In this document: positions 42,130 through 50,824 of the stretch, piece by piece
Position numbering within the stretch: the first letter of the stretch is position 1
Layout: every line of letters begins with the position of its first letter
Assembly: GCF_017355885.1 (NCBI RefSeq)
Contig: NZ_JAFEUU010000006.1
Span: 62,001 to 126,000 of the forward strand
Source: Sabulicella rubraurantiaca
Lineage (GTDB): Bacteria; Pseudomonadota; Alphaproteobacteria; Acetobacterales; Acetobacteraceae
DNA: 64,000 nt
Reading direction: 5' to 3'
Position numbers and translations under genes: made by a program
The notes under the pieces: model-generated
Told to the model about the DNA's origin: nothing
The model's database searches: none
The model's input: only the letters and a program-made list of their open reading frames with translations

Positions 42130-42908
42130 CCGCCGCGCTGAATCTCGTTGCCCTGCTCGGGCGCACCGTGCTGGGCCTCTTGCGTGCCCTTGGCCAAGTG
42201 TCGCTCTTCGCTGCCGAGGCGCTGTCGCACCTGCTGCGGCCGCCCTTCTTCCTGCGCCAGTTCGTGCGCCATTTCGCGGAGATCGCGTATTTCTCCCTGC
42301 CCGTGGTCGCGCTCACCGCGCTCTTCACCGGCATGGTGCTGGCGCTGCAATCCTATGTCGGCTTCGCCCGGTTCAATGCGGAAAGCGCCATCGCCTCCGT
42401 CGTGGTGCTGAGCGTGACGCGCGAGCTGGGACCCGTGCTGGCCGGGCTGATGGTGGCCGGGCGCATCGGCGCCGCCATGGCCGCCGAGATCGGCACGATG
42501 CGCGTCACCGACCAGATCGACGCGCTGACCACGCTCTCCACCGACCCGATGAAATACCTGGTCGCGCCGCGACTGCTGGCTGGGACGCTCGCCCTGCCGC
42601 TGCTGGTGCTGGTGGCGGACATCCTCGGTGTGATGGGCGGGTTCCTGGTCGGCGTGCTCAAGCTCGGCTTCGTGCCGCAGACCTTCCTCGATAATGCCTG
42701 GGACATCCTGCAGCCGATGGATGTCATCTCCGGCTTGGTGAAGGCGGCGGTGTTCGGCTTCGTCATCGCGCTGATGGGGTGCTGGTGCGGCTATGCCTCG
42801 CGCGGGGGGGCGCAGGGCGTGGGGCAGGCGACAACGCGCGCCGTGGTCTCGGCTTCCATCCTCATCCTCGCCTTGGACTACCTGCTGACGGCGGCGTTCT
42901 TCTCGTGA
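42126..42908 (+). CDS. mlaE: Second Mla-type lipid ABC permease (no STAS domain)
   Basis: 260 residues. MlaE family: FALTALFTGMVLALQSYVGF-type helix (seen as VVALTALFTGMVLALQSYVG), VVLSVTRELGPVLAGLMVAGRIGAAMAAEIGTMRVTDQIDAL, and IALMGCWCGYASRGGAQGVGQATTRAVV. It lacks the N-terminal STAS domain of the copy at 26747. It pairs with the ATPase downstream by a 4-base GTGA overlap. The MCE gene expected next is absent, so this pair must use a partner elsewhere. Confidence 0.92.
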   Translation: MTAALNLVALLGRTVLGLLRALGQVSLFAAEALSHLLRPPFFLRQFVRHFAEIAYFSLPVVALTALFTGMVLALQSYVGFARFNAESAIASVVVLSVTRELGPVLAGLMVAGRIGAAMAAEIGTMRVTDQIDALTTLSTDPMKYLVAPRLLAGTLALPLLVLVADILGVMGGFLVGVLKLGFVPQTFLDNAWDILQPMDVISGLVKAAVFGFVIALMGCWCGYASRGGAQGVGQATTRAVVSASILILALDYLLTAAFFS

Positions 42909-43678
42909 GCGGATCGCCCCGGATCAGGCTGCGCGGTCTGCGCAAGGCCTTTGGCGCGAAGCAGGTGCTCGACGGGGTAGACCTGGACGTCGCGACCGGC
43001 CGCTCCATGGTGGTGCTCGGCGGCTCAGGCTCCGGCAAGTCGGTGACGGTGAAATGCATCCTCGGCATCATCACCCCCGATGAGGGCGTGATCGAGATCG
43101 ACGGGCAGGACGTGGCGAAGCTGTCGCGCGCCGACCGCGCTGCCATCCTCGACCGCACAGGGATGCTGTTCCAGAACGGCGCGCTCTTCGACAGCCTGCC
43201 GGTCTGGGAGAATGTCTGCTTCAAGCTGCTGGCGCAGAAGCGCGTCTCCCGCGCCCAGGCACGCGACGTGGCGGCCGAGGCGCTGGCGCAGGTGGGCCTC
43301 GCTGCCACCGTCGGCGAGCTTTCCCCGGCGGAGCTTTCGGGCGGGATGCAGAAGCGCGTGGCCCTGGCCCGCGCCATCGCCGCGCGCCCCGACATCATCT
43401 TCTTCGACGAGCCGACCACCGGACTCGATCCCATCATGGGCGCGGTGATCGACGGGCTGATCGTGGATTGCGTGAAGCGCCTCGGCGCCACCGCTCTGTC
43501 CATCACGCATGACATGGCGAGCGCGCGCCGCATCGGCGACGAGGCGGCGATGATCCACAAGGGCCGCATCGTCTGGACCGGCCCTGCCGAGACATTAGGC
43601 CGCACCGGCAATGCCATGGTGGACCAGTTCGCCAATGGCGAGCGCGAGGGACCAATCCGGATGGAGCTGCGGCGCTAA
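42905..43678 (+). CDS. mlaF: Second Mla-type lipid ABC ATPase
   Basis: 257 residues from a GTG start. Walker A GGSGSGKSV, Q-loop MLFQNGALFDSLPVWENV, signature LSGGMQKRVALARA, Walker B IIFFDEPTTGLDP, switch SITHDM. The FQNGALFDSL segment is diagnostic of MlaF. Paired with the permease at 42126; the C-terminus is followed by an inverted-repeat-rich intergenic region. Confidence 0.93.
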   Translation: MSGSPRIRLRGLRKAFGAKQVLDGVDLDVATGRSMVVLGGSGSGKSVTVKCILGIITPDEGVIEIDGQDVAKLSRADRAAILDRTGMLFQNGALFDSLPVWENVCFKLLAQKRVSRAQARDVAAEALAQVGLAATVGELSPAELSGGMQKRVALARAIAARPDIIFFDEPTTGLDPIMGAVIDGLIVDCVKRLGATALSITHDMASARRIGDEAAMIHKGRIVWTGPAETLGRTGNAMVDQFANGEREGPIRMELRR

Positions 43679-43970
43679 GCGCTTCCCCACGAAAACGCTT
43701 CGCATTTTCGCGAGGGCCCCGGATTGGCGGTGATCCTGTGAGCTTCGCTCCGTTGCGCGGGCAAAGCCCGCGCGCCGACCGGGGGGCGGTGGGTTGGCAG
43801 CGCCTCCTGTTCGCCAGCGGGTGCGACCTCTTCACAGGAGGGGCAACCGGACGGAGTATCCGGCCGCGACTGCGGCCGGCGCGCCCAGAGCACCATCGAA
43901 ACAGGCGCAACCCAGGCGGCGCGAAAGCCAAGCCGCCGGAGGCGGCGCCCGGCGCCTGAGGAAAGAAAAC
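43679..43970. other. Intergenic region (292 bp) with several inverted repeats
   Basis: Perfect or near-perfect stems: CGAAAA...TTTTCG (43690-43710), GCGCGGGC-AAA-GCCCGCGC (43755-43773), CCGGCCGC...GCGGCCGG (43860-43879). The first could terminate mlaF; the rest may be a structured leader of the YCII gene or a small RNA. No gene is supported. Confidence 0.5.
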
Positions 43971-44603
43971 ATGGGCCACGTCATCCTGGGCTGGGACGGC
44001 ACCGATGCGGAGGCGCCCGCGCGCCGCGCCGCTGTGCGCGACCGCCATCTTTCCGTCATCACGCGCTGGGTGGAGGAGGGGCGCCTCAACCTCGCCGTGC
44101 CGCTCTTTGAGCCGGACGGCCGCGCCCTCGGCTCCGTGATGATCCTCGGCGACGCGGATGAGGTGGAGGCGCGCCAATACCTTCTTGAAGAACCCTTCGC
44201 GCGCGAGGGCGTGTGGCTCTCCTACCAGATGCGTCCCTTCCGCATCGCCCCCTTGCCGTATCAGCCTTTGCCGAACGGGCCGATGCCCTCCTCCTTCACC
44301 CATGTCGTCAGCATCGTGGAGGACCAGCCCGGGGGCACGGAACGCCGCGCCCACGCGCGCGGCCCGCATCTGGAGCGCGTGCGGCAATTCGCCGCCGACG
44401 GCACGCTGGCGCTGGGCGGCGCGCTGCTCGACGCCAAGGGCCAGATGGTCGGCTCCATCACCGTCACCCGCCACCCGACGGTGGAGGAGGCGGACGCCTT
44501 CTGGGCCGAGGATCCCTACGTGACCGAGGGCGTCTGGGGCGAGGCGCGCCGCTTCCCGACCCGCTTCGCGCCCCTGCCCTACAAGGCGCTGCCCACGGCA
44601 TGA
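43971..44603 (+). CDS. Tandem YCII-domain protein
   Basis: 210 residues with two YCII (YciI-like, ferredoxin-like fold) domains: residues 1-95 (HLSVITRWVEEGRLNLAVPL ... YLLEEPFAREGVWLSY) and 110-210 (HLERVRQFAADGTLALGGALLDAKGQMVGS ... AFWAEDPYVTEGVW). Each keeps the conserved His near its start (RDRHL and RGPHL). YciI relatives are small hydrolase- or dehydrochlorinase-like proteins; role here unknown. It ends in an ATGA overlap with the DMT exporter. Confidence 0.82.
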   Translation: MGHVILGWDGTDAEAPARRAAVRDRHLSVITRWVEEGRLNLAVPLFEPDGRALGSVMILGDADEVEARQYLLEEPFAREGVWLSYQMRPFRIAPLPYQPLPNGPMPSSFTHVVSIVEDQPGGTERRAHARGPHLERVRQFAADGTLALGGALLDAKGQMVGSITVTRHPTVEEADAFWAEDPYVTEGVWGEARRFPTRFAPLPYKALPTA

Positions 44604-45433
44604 GCGCCACGCTGCTGGGCGTGGGCGCGCTGGCGCTCTGGGCCTTCCTGGGGCTGCTGACGCGCCTCGCTGCCGGCCTGCCGCCGCTCCAGGTAACGGC
44701 GCTGTCCTTTGCGGTGGCCGCCGCCCTGTCGCTGGCCCTGGTGGCGGCGCGTGGGCGGATCGGTGCGCTGCGCGTCGGGCCGGTGGCATGGCTGCACGGG
44801 GTGGGCGGGTTGTTCGGCTATCACGCGCTCTACTTCGCCGCGCTGGCCTTCGCACCACCGGTCGAGGCCAATCTGTTGAACTACCTCTGGCCGCTGCTGA
44901 TCGTGCTGCTCGCCGCGCCCATCCTGGGCCTGCCGCTCGGCGCGCGGCGGCTGGGCGGCGTGGCGCTGGGCTTCGCGGGCTGCGTCGTGCTGATCGGCGG
45001 CGGCGCGCGCTTCGATCCGTCGGCGTGGTTCGGCTTCCTGTGCGCGGTGGGCTGCGCCGTGGTCTGGGCCACCTATTCCGTCACCGCGAAGCGCCTTGCC
45101 GCCGTGCCGACCGATGCGGTGGCCGGGTTCTGCGCCGGCGCGGCCCTGCTCGCCCTCGTCGCGCATCTCCTCTTCGAGCAATGGGTGACGCCTGGCGCCA
45201 TGCAGTCCATCGCCCTGCTGCTGCTCGGCATGGGGCCAGTGGGAGCGGCCTTCTTCCTGTGGGATGCGGGAATGAAGCGCGGCGACCCGCGCCTGCTCGG
45301 CACCCTCGCCTATGCGGTGCCCGTGGCCTCCACGGCGCTGCTCGTCCTCGCCACGGGCGGTGATTGGTCCTGGCGCCTCCTGGTCGCATTGGCGCTCGTA
45401 GCTGGCGGCGGGGCCCTCGCTGCGCGAGCGTGA
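44600..45433 (+). CDS. EamA/DMT-superfamily transporter
   Basis: 277 residues, ten predicted transmembrane helices in two EamA repeats. LGVGALALWAFLGLLTRLAAGLPPLQVTALSF at helix 1-2; FGYHALYFAALAFAPPVEANLLNYLWPLLIVLLAAP is the end of the first repeat; YSVTAKRLAAVPTDAVAGF starts the second. Drug/metabolite exporter; substrate unknown. Coupled with the YCII gene. Confidence 0.88.
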   Translation: MSATLLGVGALALWAFLGLLTRLAAGLPPLQVTALSFAVAAALSLALVAARGRIGALRVGPVAWLHGVGGLFGYHALYFAALAFAPPVEANLLNYLWPLLIVLLAAPILGLPLGARRLGGVALGFAGCVVLIGGGARFDPSAWFGFLCAVGCAVVWATYSVTAKRLAAVPTDAVAGFCAGAALLALVAHLLFEQWVTPGAMQSIALLLLGMGPVGAAFFLWDAGMKRGDPRLLGTLAYAVPVASTALLVLATGGDWSWRLLVALALVAGGGALAARA

Positions 45434-45440
45434 GCCGGGC

Positions 45441-46244
45441 CTAAGGTCGGGCGAGCACCACGATCGCCCGGCTGGATTTGCGAGGGTGGTAGAACAGCCC
45501 TTCCTCCGCGAAGCGCGCGAAGACCCGCCCCACCCCGTCCAGCCCGATCACGTCCGGGTGCACCTCCAGGATCGCCTCGCGCACGCATGACAGGTCGACG
45601 CCGTCGAACACGGTGAGCTCGCCGCCCTCGATGTCCACGATGAGCAGGGAAGGCCTCACCTCGGCGACGAGATCGCGCAGGGAACGCGCGGGCAGGCGGA
45701 CCTCCTCCGTGTCCGGCTGCGGCGTCATCGAGCAGCGCCAGAAATCCGCGTGCATGTAGAAGGGAACGGTGCCGTTCTCCTGCGCCACCACCGCGTTGAC
45801 GAGTTCGACCGGCACATCGTTGATCGCGTGGTTGCGCCGCGCCACTTCGATGAGCTTCGGATTGGCCTCCACCGCCACCACGCGTTCGATCCCAGGCCGC
45901 CGGGCCACGAAGGAGGAGATGAAGCCGATCCCCGCACCCAACTCGAGGACGCGGTCTCCCGGGCGGGTCGTGCCGGCGATCGCGTCCAGCTCCTCGGTCT
46001 CGTAGCGGCCCTCGCAGAGATACCGCCAGATTTCCGGGGTCAGGACGGCGCGCGGCACTTCCAGGGGCACGCCGCGAATGTCGAAGCGATAGCGCAGATC
46101 GGGCGCGGCGCCCCGCGGGAAGCGGAAGCGCATCCGGCGCCGCCAGTGGCGACGCACGAGGTGCAGCGCCGCGTCCTGGCCAGCCTGCAGGGCCCGCCTT
46201 GCGCGGATGGACAAGGAAGGAAGGGAGCGGTGTGACGCAGTCAT
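45441..46244 (-). CDS. FkbM-family methyltransferase
   Basis: 267 residues. SAM-dependent methyltransferase of the FkbM/Methyltransf_21 type: RPGDRVLELGAGIGFISSFVARRP is motif I, VVAVEANPKLIEVARRNHAINDV motif II, SLLIVDIEGGE motif IV/post. Acts on small molecules or surface glycans; substrate not deducible. Start ATG 46244 (MTASHRSLPSL). Convergent with the DMT gene (7 bases), divergent from the esterase-like gene. Confidence 0.83.
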   Translation of the reverse strand: MTASHRSLPSLSIRARRALQAGQDAALHLVRRHWRRRMRFRFPRGAAPDLRYRFDIRGVPLEVPRAVLTPEIWRYLCEGRYETEELDAIAGTTRPGDRVLELGAGIGFISSFVARRPGIERVVAVEANPKLIEVARRNHAINDVPVELVNAVVAQENGTVPFYMHADFWRCSMTPQPDTEEVRLPARSLRDLVAEVRPSLLIVDIEGGELTVFDGVDLSCVREAILEVHPDVIGLDGVGRVFARFAEEGLFYHPRKSSRAIVVLARP

Positions 46245-46359
46245 GCGCGAGGACCATGCCGCAGAATTCTTCACGCAGCCAGACGAGGCCCTGCCACGTG
46301 CCCCGCCGAACCACGCCCCCGCCTCGCGCGTTCCTCGCGCTTGGAGGAGCGAGACCGCC

Positions 46360-47637
46360 ATGGCGAGCGAAGCGGAGATCCAGCGCATCCTGGCGCAAGC
46401 AGCCGAACCCTTGCCGCGGATCGGCCAGGATCTTGCCGCGGCCTTCGACCGCTTCGGTGATGCGCGCGTCGTCCTGCTGGGCGAGGCGACGCACGGCACG
46501 CATGAGTTCTACGCCGCCCGCGCCGCCATCACCCGTCGCCTGGTGGAGCGGCACGGCTTCACCATCGTGGCGGTGGAGGCGGATTGGCCCGACGCCGCCG
46601 CGCTGGACCGCTGGCTGCGCCGCCTGGGCCCCGGCGGGCCGGTGCGGCCGCCCTTCTCGCGCTTCCCCGTCTGGATGTGGCGCAACGAGGAGATGCGCGG
46701 CTTCGCGCAATGGCTGCGCACCCACAACGACGCGCTGCCGCCCGAGAGGCGCGTCGCCTTCCGGGGCCTCGACATCTACTCCCTTGGCAGTTCCATCGAG
46801 GCAGTGCTGCAGCACCTCGAGATTCATGACCCGGAGGAGGCGCGGGCGGCGCGGCGCCGCTATGGCTGCCTGACGCCCTGGCAGGCCGAGCCCGCGGATT
46901 ATGGCCGCGCCGTCTTGTTCGGCGACCGCCATGGCTGCGAGGACGCCGCCGTCGCCCAATTGCAATCCTTGCTCGAAGCCGGGATGGGCGGCGAGGAATG
47001 GCTGTTCGACGCCACGCAGAATGCGCGCGTGGTGCGCGCGGCGGAGCAATACTACCGACTGATGTTCCGCAGCGGCACGGAAAGCTGGAACCTGCGCGAC
47101 CGGCACATGTTCGACACGCTGCGCGCCGCGCTGGACCATGCGGGGCCGGAGGCGAAGGCGGTGGTCTGGGCGCATAACAGCCACATCGGCAACGCCGCCG
47201 CCACCGCCATGGGCTGGCAGGGCGAGTTCAATATCGGCGAGCTGTGCCGCACCGCCTTCGGCATGGATGCGGCGCTGGTCGGCTTCAGCACCGACACGGG
47301 GAGCGTGGCCGCCGCGCATGACTGGGACGGGCCGATGGAGGAGATGGCGCTGCGCCCCGCCCTGCCCGGCTCGCATGAGGCGCGGCTGCGCGAGGCGGGC
47401 TTGCCCGAGCGCGCCCTGCTGGACCTGCGGACGCCACGGCTGCGCGACGCCCTGTCGCAGCCTGCGCTGGAGCGCGCCGTGGGGGTGGTCTATCGTCCGG
47501 CGACGGAGCGGCGCAGCCATTACTTCGAGGCGGTGCTGCCCGACCAGTTCGACGCGTTGGTCTGGTTCGCCCAGAGCCGCGCCGTCACGCCCCTGCCATC
47601 TCCAGGGGAGGAGGAGGCGACCCCGCTGGGTGCCTGA
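46360..47637 (+). CDS. Erythromycin-esterase-family protein
   Basis: 425 residues. EreA/EreB-like fold. Catalytic motif LGEATHGTHEFY with Glu42 and His45 (equivalent to Glu43/His46 of EreB), VAVEADWPDAAALDRWLR, FRGLDIYSLGSS and VVWAHNSHIGNA with further conserved His. Most chromosomal homologues (succinoglycan-biosynthesis-like or Ere-like) have no proven macrolide activity, so resistance should not be assumed. GGAGGAG precedes ATG 46360. Confidence 0.87.
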   Translation: MASEAEIQRILAQAAEPLPRIGQDLAAAFDRFGDARVVLLGEATHGTHEFYAARAAITRRLVERHGFTIVAVEADWPDAAALDRWLRRLGPGGPVRPPFSRFPVWMWRNEEMRGFAQWLRTHNDALPPERRVAFRGLDIYSLGSSIEAVLQHLEIHDPEEARAARRRYGCLTPWQAEPADYGRAVLFGDRHGCEDAAVAQLQSLLEAGMGGEEWLFDATQNARVVRAAEQYYRLMFRSGTESWNLRDRHMFDTLRAALDHAGPEAKAVVWAHNSHIGNAAATAMGWQGEFNIGELCRTAFGMDAALVGFSTDTGSVAAAHDWDGPMEEMALRPALPGSHEARLREAGLPERALLDLRTPRLRDALSQPALERAVGVVYRPATERRSHYFEAVLPDQFDALVWFAQSRAVTPLPSPGEEEATPLGA

Positions 47638-47680
47638 CCGCGCCAAATGCATCGCGGTTCATAAATATCGTTGGCGATAC

Positions 47681-47705
47681 GGAACGGGCCGCGCCGCCGG
47701 GCGTT
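47681..47705 (+). promoter_or_regulatory. EcfG-type general stress promoter of the SPW gene
   Basis: GGAAC at 47681-47685 and CGTT at 47702-47705 with a 16-base spacer fit the alphaproteobacterial EcfG consensus GGAAC-N16/17-CGTT. It lies 40 bases before the SPW gene start. Confidence 0.72.
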
Positions 47706-47744
47706 CGACGCGGACAACATGACACAAACGTCATGGAGGCAAAC

Positions 47745-48122
47745 ATGCGCGTCATCTCCACCCGCACGCACGGCGTGCTGGATTACCTCACCGGCCTTCT
47801 GCTGATCGTCGTGCCCTACCTCCTCGGCTTCGCCGACGGCACGGCGGCGCAGTACGTGCCGCAGGCCCTGGGCGTGCTGCTGCTCGGCTCCTCGATCATG
47901 ACCGACTACGAACTCGGGCTGATGCGAATGATCCCGATGCCGGTCCACCTGACGATGGATATCGCCATGGGCGTGCTGCTCGCGGCCTCGCCCTGGCTCT
48001 TCGGCTTCGCGGACCGCGTCTTCTGGCCGCATCTGCTGGTCGGCCTGTTCGAGATCGCGGCCGGGCTGATGACCCGCACCACGCCCGACGCGGTTGCAGG
48101 CGACGTGGCCCGCAACCGCTGA
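47745..48122 (+). CDS. SPW-repeat membrane protein
   Basis: 125 residues, four transmembrane helices arranged as two repeats, each with the SPW-like signature: IVVPYLLGFADG (first, VPY for SPW) and AASPWLFGFADR (second). Function unknown; such small membrane proteins are frequent in stress-induced regulons. ATG 47745 follows GGAGGCAAAC; an in-frame ATG at 47733 lacks a ribosome site. An EcfG-type promoter lies upstream, which fits induction in the general stress response. Confidence 0.85.
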   Translation: MRVISTRTHGVLDYLTGLLLIVVPYLLGFADGTAAQYVPQALGVLLLGSSIMTDYELGLMRMIPMPVHLTMDIAMGVLLAASPWLFGFADRVFWPHLLVGLFEIAAGLMTRTTPDAVAGDVARNR

Positions 48123-48137
48123 GCCGCAGCGCCCGGG

Positions 48138-49106
48138 TCAGTCGAGCCGGATTCCCACCTGCTCGATCACCGGGCGCCAGCGCGCGGTTTCCTCGGCGAT
48201 CATGCGGCCCATCGTCTCGCGGTCGTTGTAGCCGATGATGATGGCTTGGTTGCGGAAGGTCTCCTGCACGCCCGGATCCTCGAGCGAGGCGCGGATCGCC
48301 TCCTGCAGCACCTGCTTGATCGACTCGGGCGTGCCGGCGCGGATCACGAAGCCCTGCCAGCCCGGCACCACCAGATCGGGCATTCCCTGCTCCCGCGCCG
48401 TCGGCACGTCGGGCATCATTGGGTGGCGCTGCGGCGTCAGGATGGCGAGCGCGCGCACCCGCCCGCTATCCACCTGCGCCTTGGCGAGGTTGATGCCGTC
48501 GATCATCAGCTGCACCCGCCCGCCCAGCATGTCCTGCAGCGCGGGGGCGGAGCCGCGGTAGGGCACATGCACCACGTTCACCCCGGCCTGCCGCGTGAAG
48601 AGTTCGAAGGCGAGGTGGGTGATCGAACCTGGCCCGCCCGAGCCGAAATTCAGCTGCCCCGGGCGCTGCTTCGCCAGGGCGATGAATTCCTGGAGGTTGC
48701 GCACCGGAAGATCGGCCGGGACCATCACGAACAGCCCGCCCACCGTCGCGGTGGCGAGCGGCGCGAGGTCACGCACCGGGTCGAAGGGCAGGCTGCGATA
48801 GAGCAGCGGGTTGACCGCGATCACCGAGTTGTTGACGTGGCCGAAGGTGTAGCCATCCGGCGCCGATTTCGCGACCGCATCCAGGCCGAGATTGCCATTG
48901 GCGCCGCCCCGATTCTCCACCGCCACGGGCTGGCCCAGGATCTCGCCCATGCGCTGCGCGATGGGGCGCGACACGAGGTCGGAGCCGCCGCCGGGCGGGA
49001 AGCCGACCACGAGTCGAATTGGCCGGTTGGGGAATCCCGCGACCTGCGCGAGGGCAGGCGTGGCGAGAAGCGGCGCGGCCAGCAAGGCGCGGCGGGGCAG
49101 GGACAT
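48138..49106 (-). CDS. Tripartite tricarboxylate transporter receptor (Bug family), second copy
   Basis: 322 residues. Signal peptide MSLPRRALLAAPLLATPALAQ. Bug-family motifs: FPNRPIRLVVGFPPGGGSDLVSRPIAQRM, VAVENRGGANGNLGLDAVAKSAPDGYTFG, FGSGGPGSITHLAFELFTRQAG, HVPYRGSAPALQDMLGGRVQLM. CGGAGGAA precedes ATG 49106, the best start. Orphan receptor; no TctAB nearby. Confidence 0.91.
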   Translation of the reverse strand: MSLPRRALLAAPLLATPALAQVAGFPNRPIRLVVGFPPGGGSDLVSRPIAQRMGEILGQPVAVENRGGANGNLGLDAVAKSAPDGYTFGHVNNSVIAVNPLLYRSLPFDPVRDLAPLATATVGGLFVMVPADLPVRNLQEFIALAKQRPGQLNFGSGGPGSITHLAFELFTRQAGVNVVHVPYRGSAPALQDMLGGRVQLMIDGINLAKAQVDSGRVRALAILTPQRHPMMPDVPTAREQGMPDLVVPGWQGFVIRAGTPESIKQVLQEAIRASLEDPGVQETFRNQAIIIGYNDRETMGRMIAEETARWRPVIEQVGIRLD

Positions 49107-49162
49107 GGGCTTCCTCCGAAGTATCGTCTTTGGCCGAAGCTTCAGCGCAACGCGCCCGTCCA

Positions 49163-49768
49163 TCAAGCCTTGCGCCAGACGCCGCGCAGCACCTCCGCCT
49201 CGCCCTGATGCTTCGGGCCTTCATCCAGCCGCACCGTGCCTTCGGTGCATTCCAGCAGCGTCAGCGCGCCGAAAGCCGCGTCCGCCGCCGCGCGCGTCCA
49301 GAGCAGCGCCGCCTCGCGCGGGCCGCCGGAGCGGCGCCCCGATTGCGCGGGCGAGAAGCCCTCCAGCACGAGCAGACCGCCCGGCCGCAGCGCCCGCACC
49401 ACGCCCGCCGCCACGGCGGCGCGATCCTCCGGCGGCAGGTGCAGGAAGATCCAGGCCACGACGTCGAAGCACGATGCCGGCCAGTCCCAGCGCGCGAGAT
49501 CGGCTACCTCGGCCTGCATGGAGACGCCGCGTGCCCGCGCCAGCGCCGCCGCGCGCGCGACGGCGACGGGCGACCAGTCCACCGAGATCGTGTCGAGGCC
49601 GCACCCGGCCAGGAACACGCCGTTGCGCCCCTCGCCATCGCCCAGCGCCAGGGCCCTTCCCCGTGCCGGGAAGCGCCAGGATTGCGCGCGCAGATAGTCA
49701 TTGGGACGGTCGCCGAACAGGAACTCGCCGGTGCCGTAGCGCTCATCCCAGGCGAGGGAGGTGCTCAT
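49163..49768 (-). CDS. SAM-dependent methyltransferase (TehB-like)
   Basis: 201 residues. N-terminal AWDERYGTGEFLFGDRPNDYLRA is typical of the small TehB/thiopurine-type methyltransferases, followed by RALALGDGEGRNGVFLAGCG (motif I with GDGEGRN) and DLARWDWPASCFDVVAWIFLHLPPEDR. Possible role in metalloid or thiol methylation; unproven. Last gene of the GST-cupin-methyltransferase unit, coupled by ATGA overlap to the cupin. Confidence 0.85.
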   Translation of the reverse strand: MSTSLAWDERYGTGEFLFGDRPNDYLRAQSWRFPARGRALALGDGEGRNGVFLAGCGLDTISVDWSPVAVARAAALARARGVSMQAEVADLARWDWPASCFDVVAWIFLHLPPEDRAAVAAGVVRALRPGGLLVLEGFSPAQSGRRSGGPREAALLWTRAAADAAFGALTLLECTEGTVRLDEGPKHQGEAEVLRGVWRKA

Positions 49769-50205
49769 CCCGGTGCCCAGCCCGGCGGCGCCATCTCGAA
49801 CCCGGCGAACTCGAAGGCGGGCGAGACGGTGCACGCAACCAGCACCCAGCCACCGAGCGGCCGCGCCGCCTGCCACGCGCCCTTCGGCACCAGCGCCATC
49901 AGGCACTGGCCACGCGACAGGTCGGGGCCGAGAAGGATCTCCTCCTCTTCGCGCCCGTCGGGCGACACGCGCAGCGACAGCGCGCCGCCGCCCTGCCACA
50001 GCCAGAGCTCCGCCGCGTCCACCCGGTGCCAGTGCGAATCCTCGCCGGGGCCGAGCAGGTAGTGGATCGCCGTCACCGCACCGCGCGCGCCATCCGCCGG
50101 CGCGTCGCGCCATACCTCGCGGAAATGCCCGCCCTCCGGATGCGGCGCGAGGCCGAGCGCCTCGATCACCGCACGGTGGTCCAGCTTGGGATCGGCGAGG
50201 TTCAC
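49765..50205 (-). CDS. DUF985 cupin protein
   Basis: 146 residues. Cupin_5/DUF985 family: HPEGGHFREVWRD, AIHYLLGPGEDSHWHRVDAAELWLWQGGG with the metal-ligand His/His/Glu set, and LVACTVSPAFEFAGFEMA at the C-terminus. Function unknown in this family. GTG start 50205 lies 2 bases after the GST stop and gives the expected N-terminus (VNLADPKLDHRAVIEALGL). Confidence 0.86.
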   Translation of the reverse strand: MNLADPKLDHRAVIEALGLAPHPEGGHFREVWRDAPADGARGAVTAIHYLLGPGEDSHWHRVDAAELWLWQGGGALSLRVSPDGREEEEILLGPDLSRGQCLMALVPKGAWQAARPLGGWVLVACTVSPAFEFAGFEMAPPGWAPG

Positions 50206-50207
50206 GC

Positions 50208-50801
50208 TCAGCCCTTGGGCATCGTCTCCGCGAAGGGCTTCAGCTTCACGGTCTTCTCGTACCACGCCGCCAGCTTGGGATGGGCCTTGCGCCAATCCTC
50301 GTTGCCGAAGCGAAAATCGAGATAGCCCAGTGCGCAGATCGCGCCGACGGAGCCGATGGTCAGCGGCGCGTCCGGATCTTCCGCCTCCAGCGCCACCAAG
50401 CCGCGCTCGACCGCCGCCTTGGCGCGACCGACGAGGCGCTGCCGCCCTTCATCCTCCTGCGCGAAGGCCTGCTGCCCGCGCCGGAACACCGCCGCATCCA
50501 TCATCCCGTCGGCGATGGCGGCGATGCGCAGGGCGTTCCAGCGCGGCGCGCCGTGATCGGGGATCAGCTTCGCATTGGTGCCGATGCTGTCCAGGTACTC
50601 GCAGATCAGCGGGCTGTCCGGCAGGGCGATGCCGTCATCGGTGACGAGGCAGGGCACCTTGCTGAGGGGGTTGTCGCGCAGCAGCTCCTCAGGGCTCTCA
50701 TGCGGGTTTGTCGCCACCCGCTCCAGTTCGATGCCGTGATGGATGGCGACGGCATTCACCTTGCGGACGAAGGGCGAGGCGGCGCTGTTGTAGAGCTTCA
50801 T
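50208..50801 (-). CDS. Glutathione S-transferase family protein
   Basis: 197 residues. N-terminal thioredoxin fold MKLYNSAASPFVRKVNAVAIHHGI with the S-x-x-x active-site segment SPFV, then NPLSKVPCLVTDDGIALPDSPLICEYLD with cis-Pro and glutathione-binding Asp-Ser. C-terminal helical domain. Close in type to YibF-like GSTs. First gene of a three-gene unit; 23 bases downstream of gloB. Confidence 0.9.
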   Translation of the reverse strand: MKLYNSAASPFVRKVNAVAIHHGIELERVATNPHESPEELLRDNPLSKVPCLVTDDGIALPDSPLICEYLDSIGTNAKLIPDHGAPRWNALRIAAIADGMMDAAVFRRGQQAFAQEDEGRQRLVGRAKAAVERGLVALEAEDPDAPLTIGSVGAICALGYLDFRFGNEDWRKAHPKLAAWYEKTVKLKPFAETMPKG

Positions 50802-50824
50802 GCGGGACGTTTCCTTGTCGTTGG

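Noticed and set aside
46360-47637. Reading the erythromycin-esterase-like gene as an antibiotic-resistance determinant
   Set aside because: The family is widespread on chromosomes with mostly unknown substrates; no mobile element or resistance context is present.
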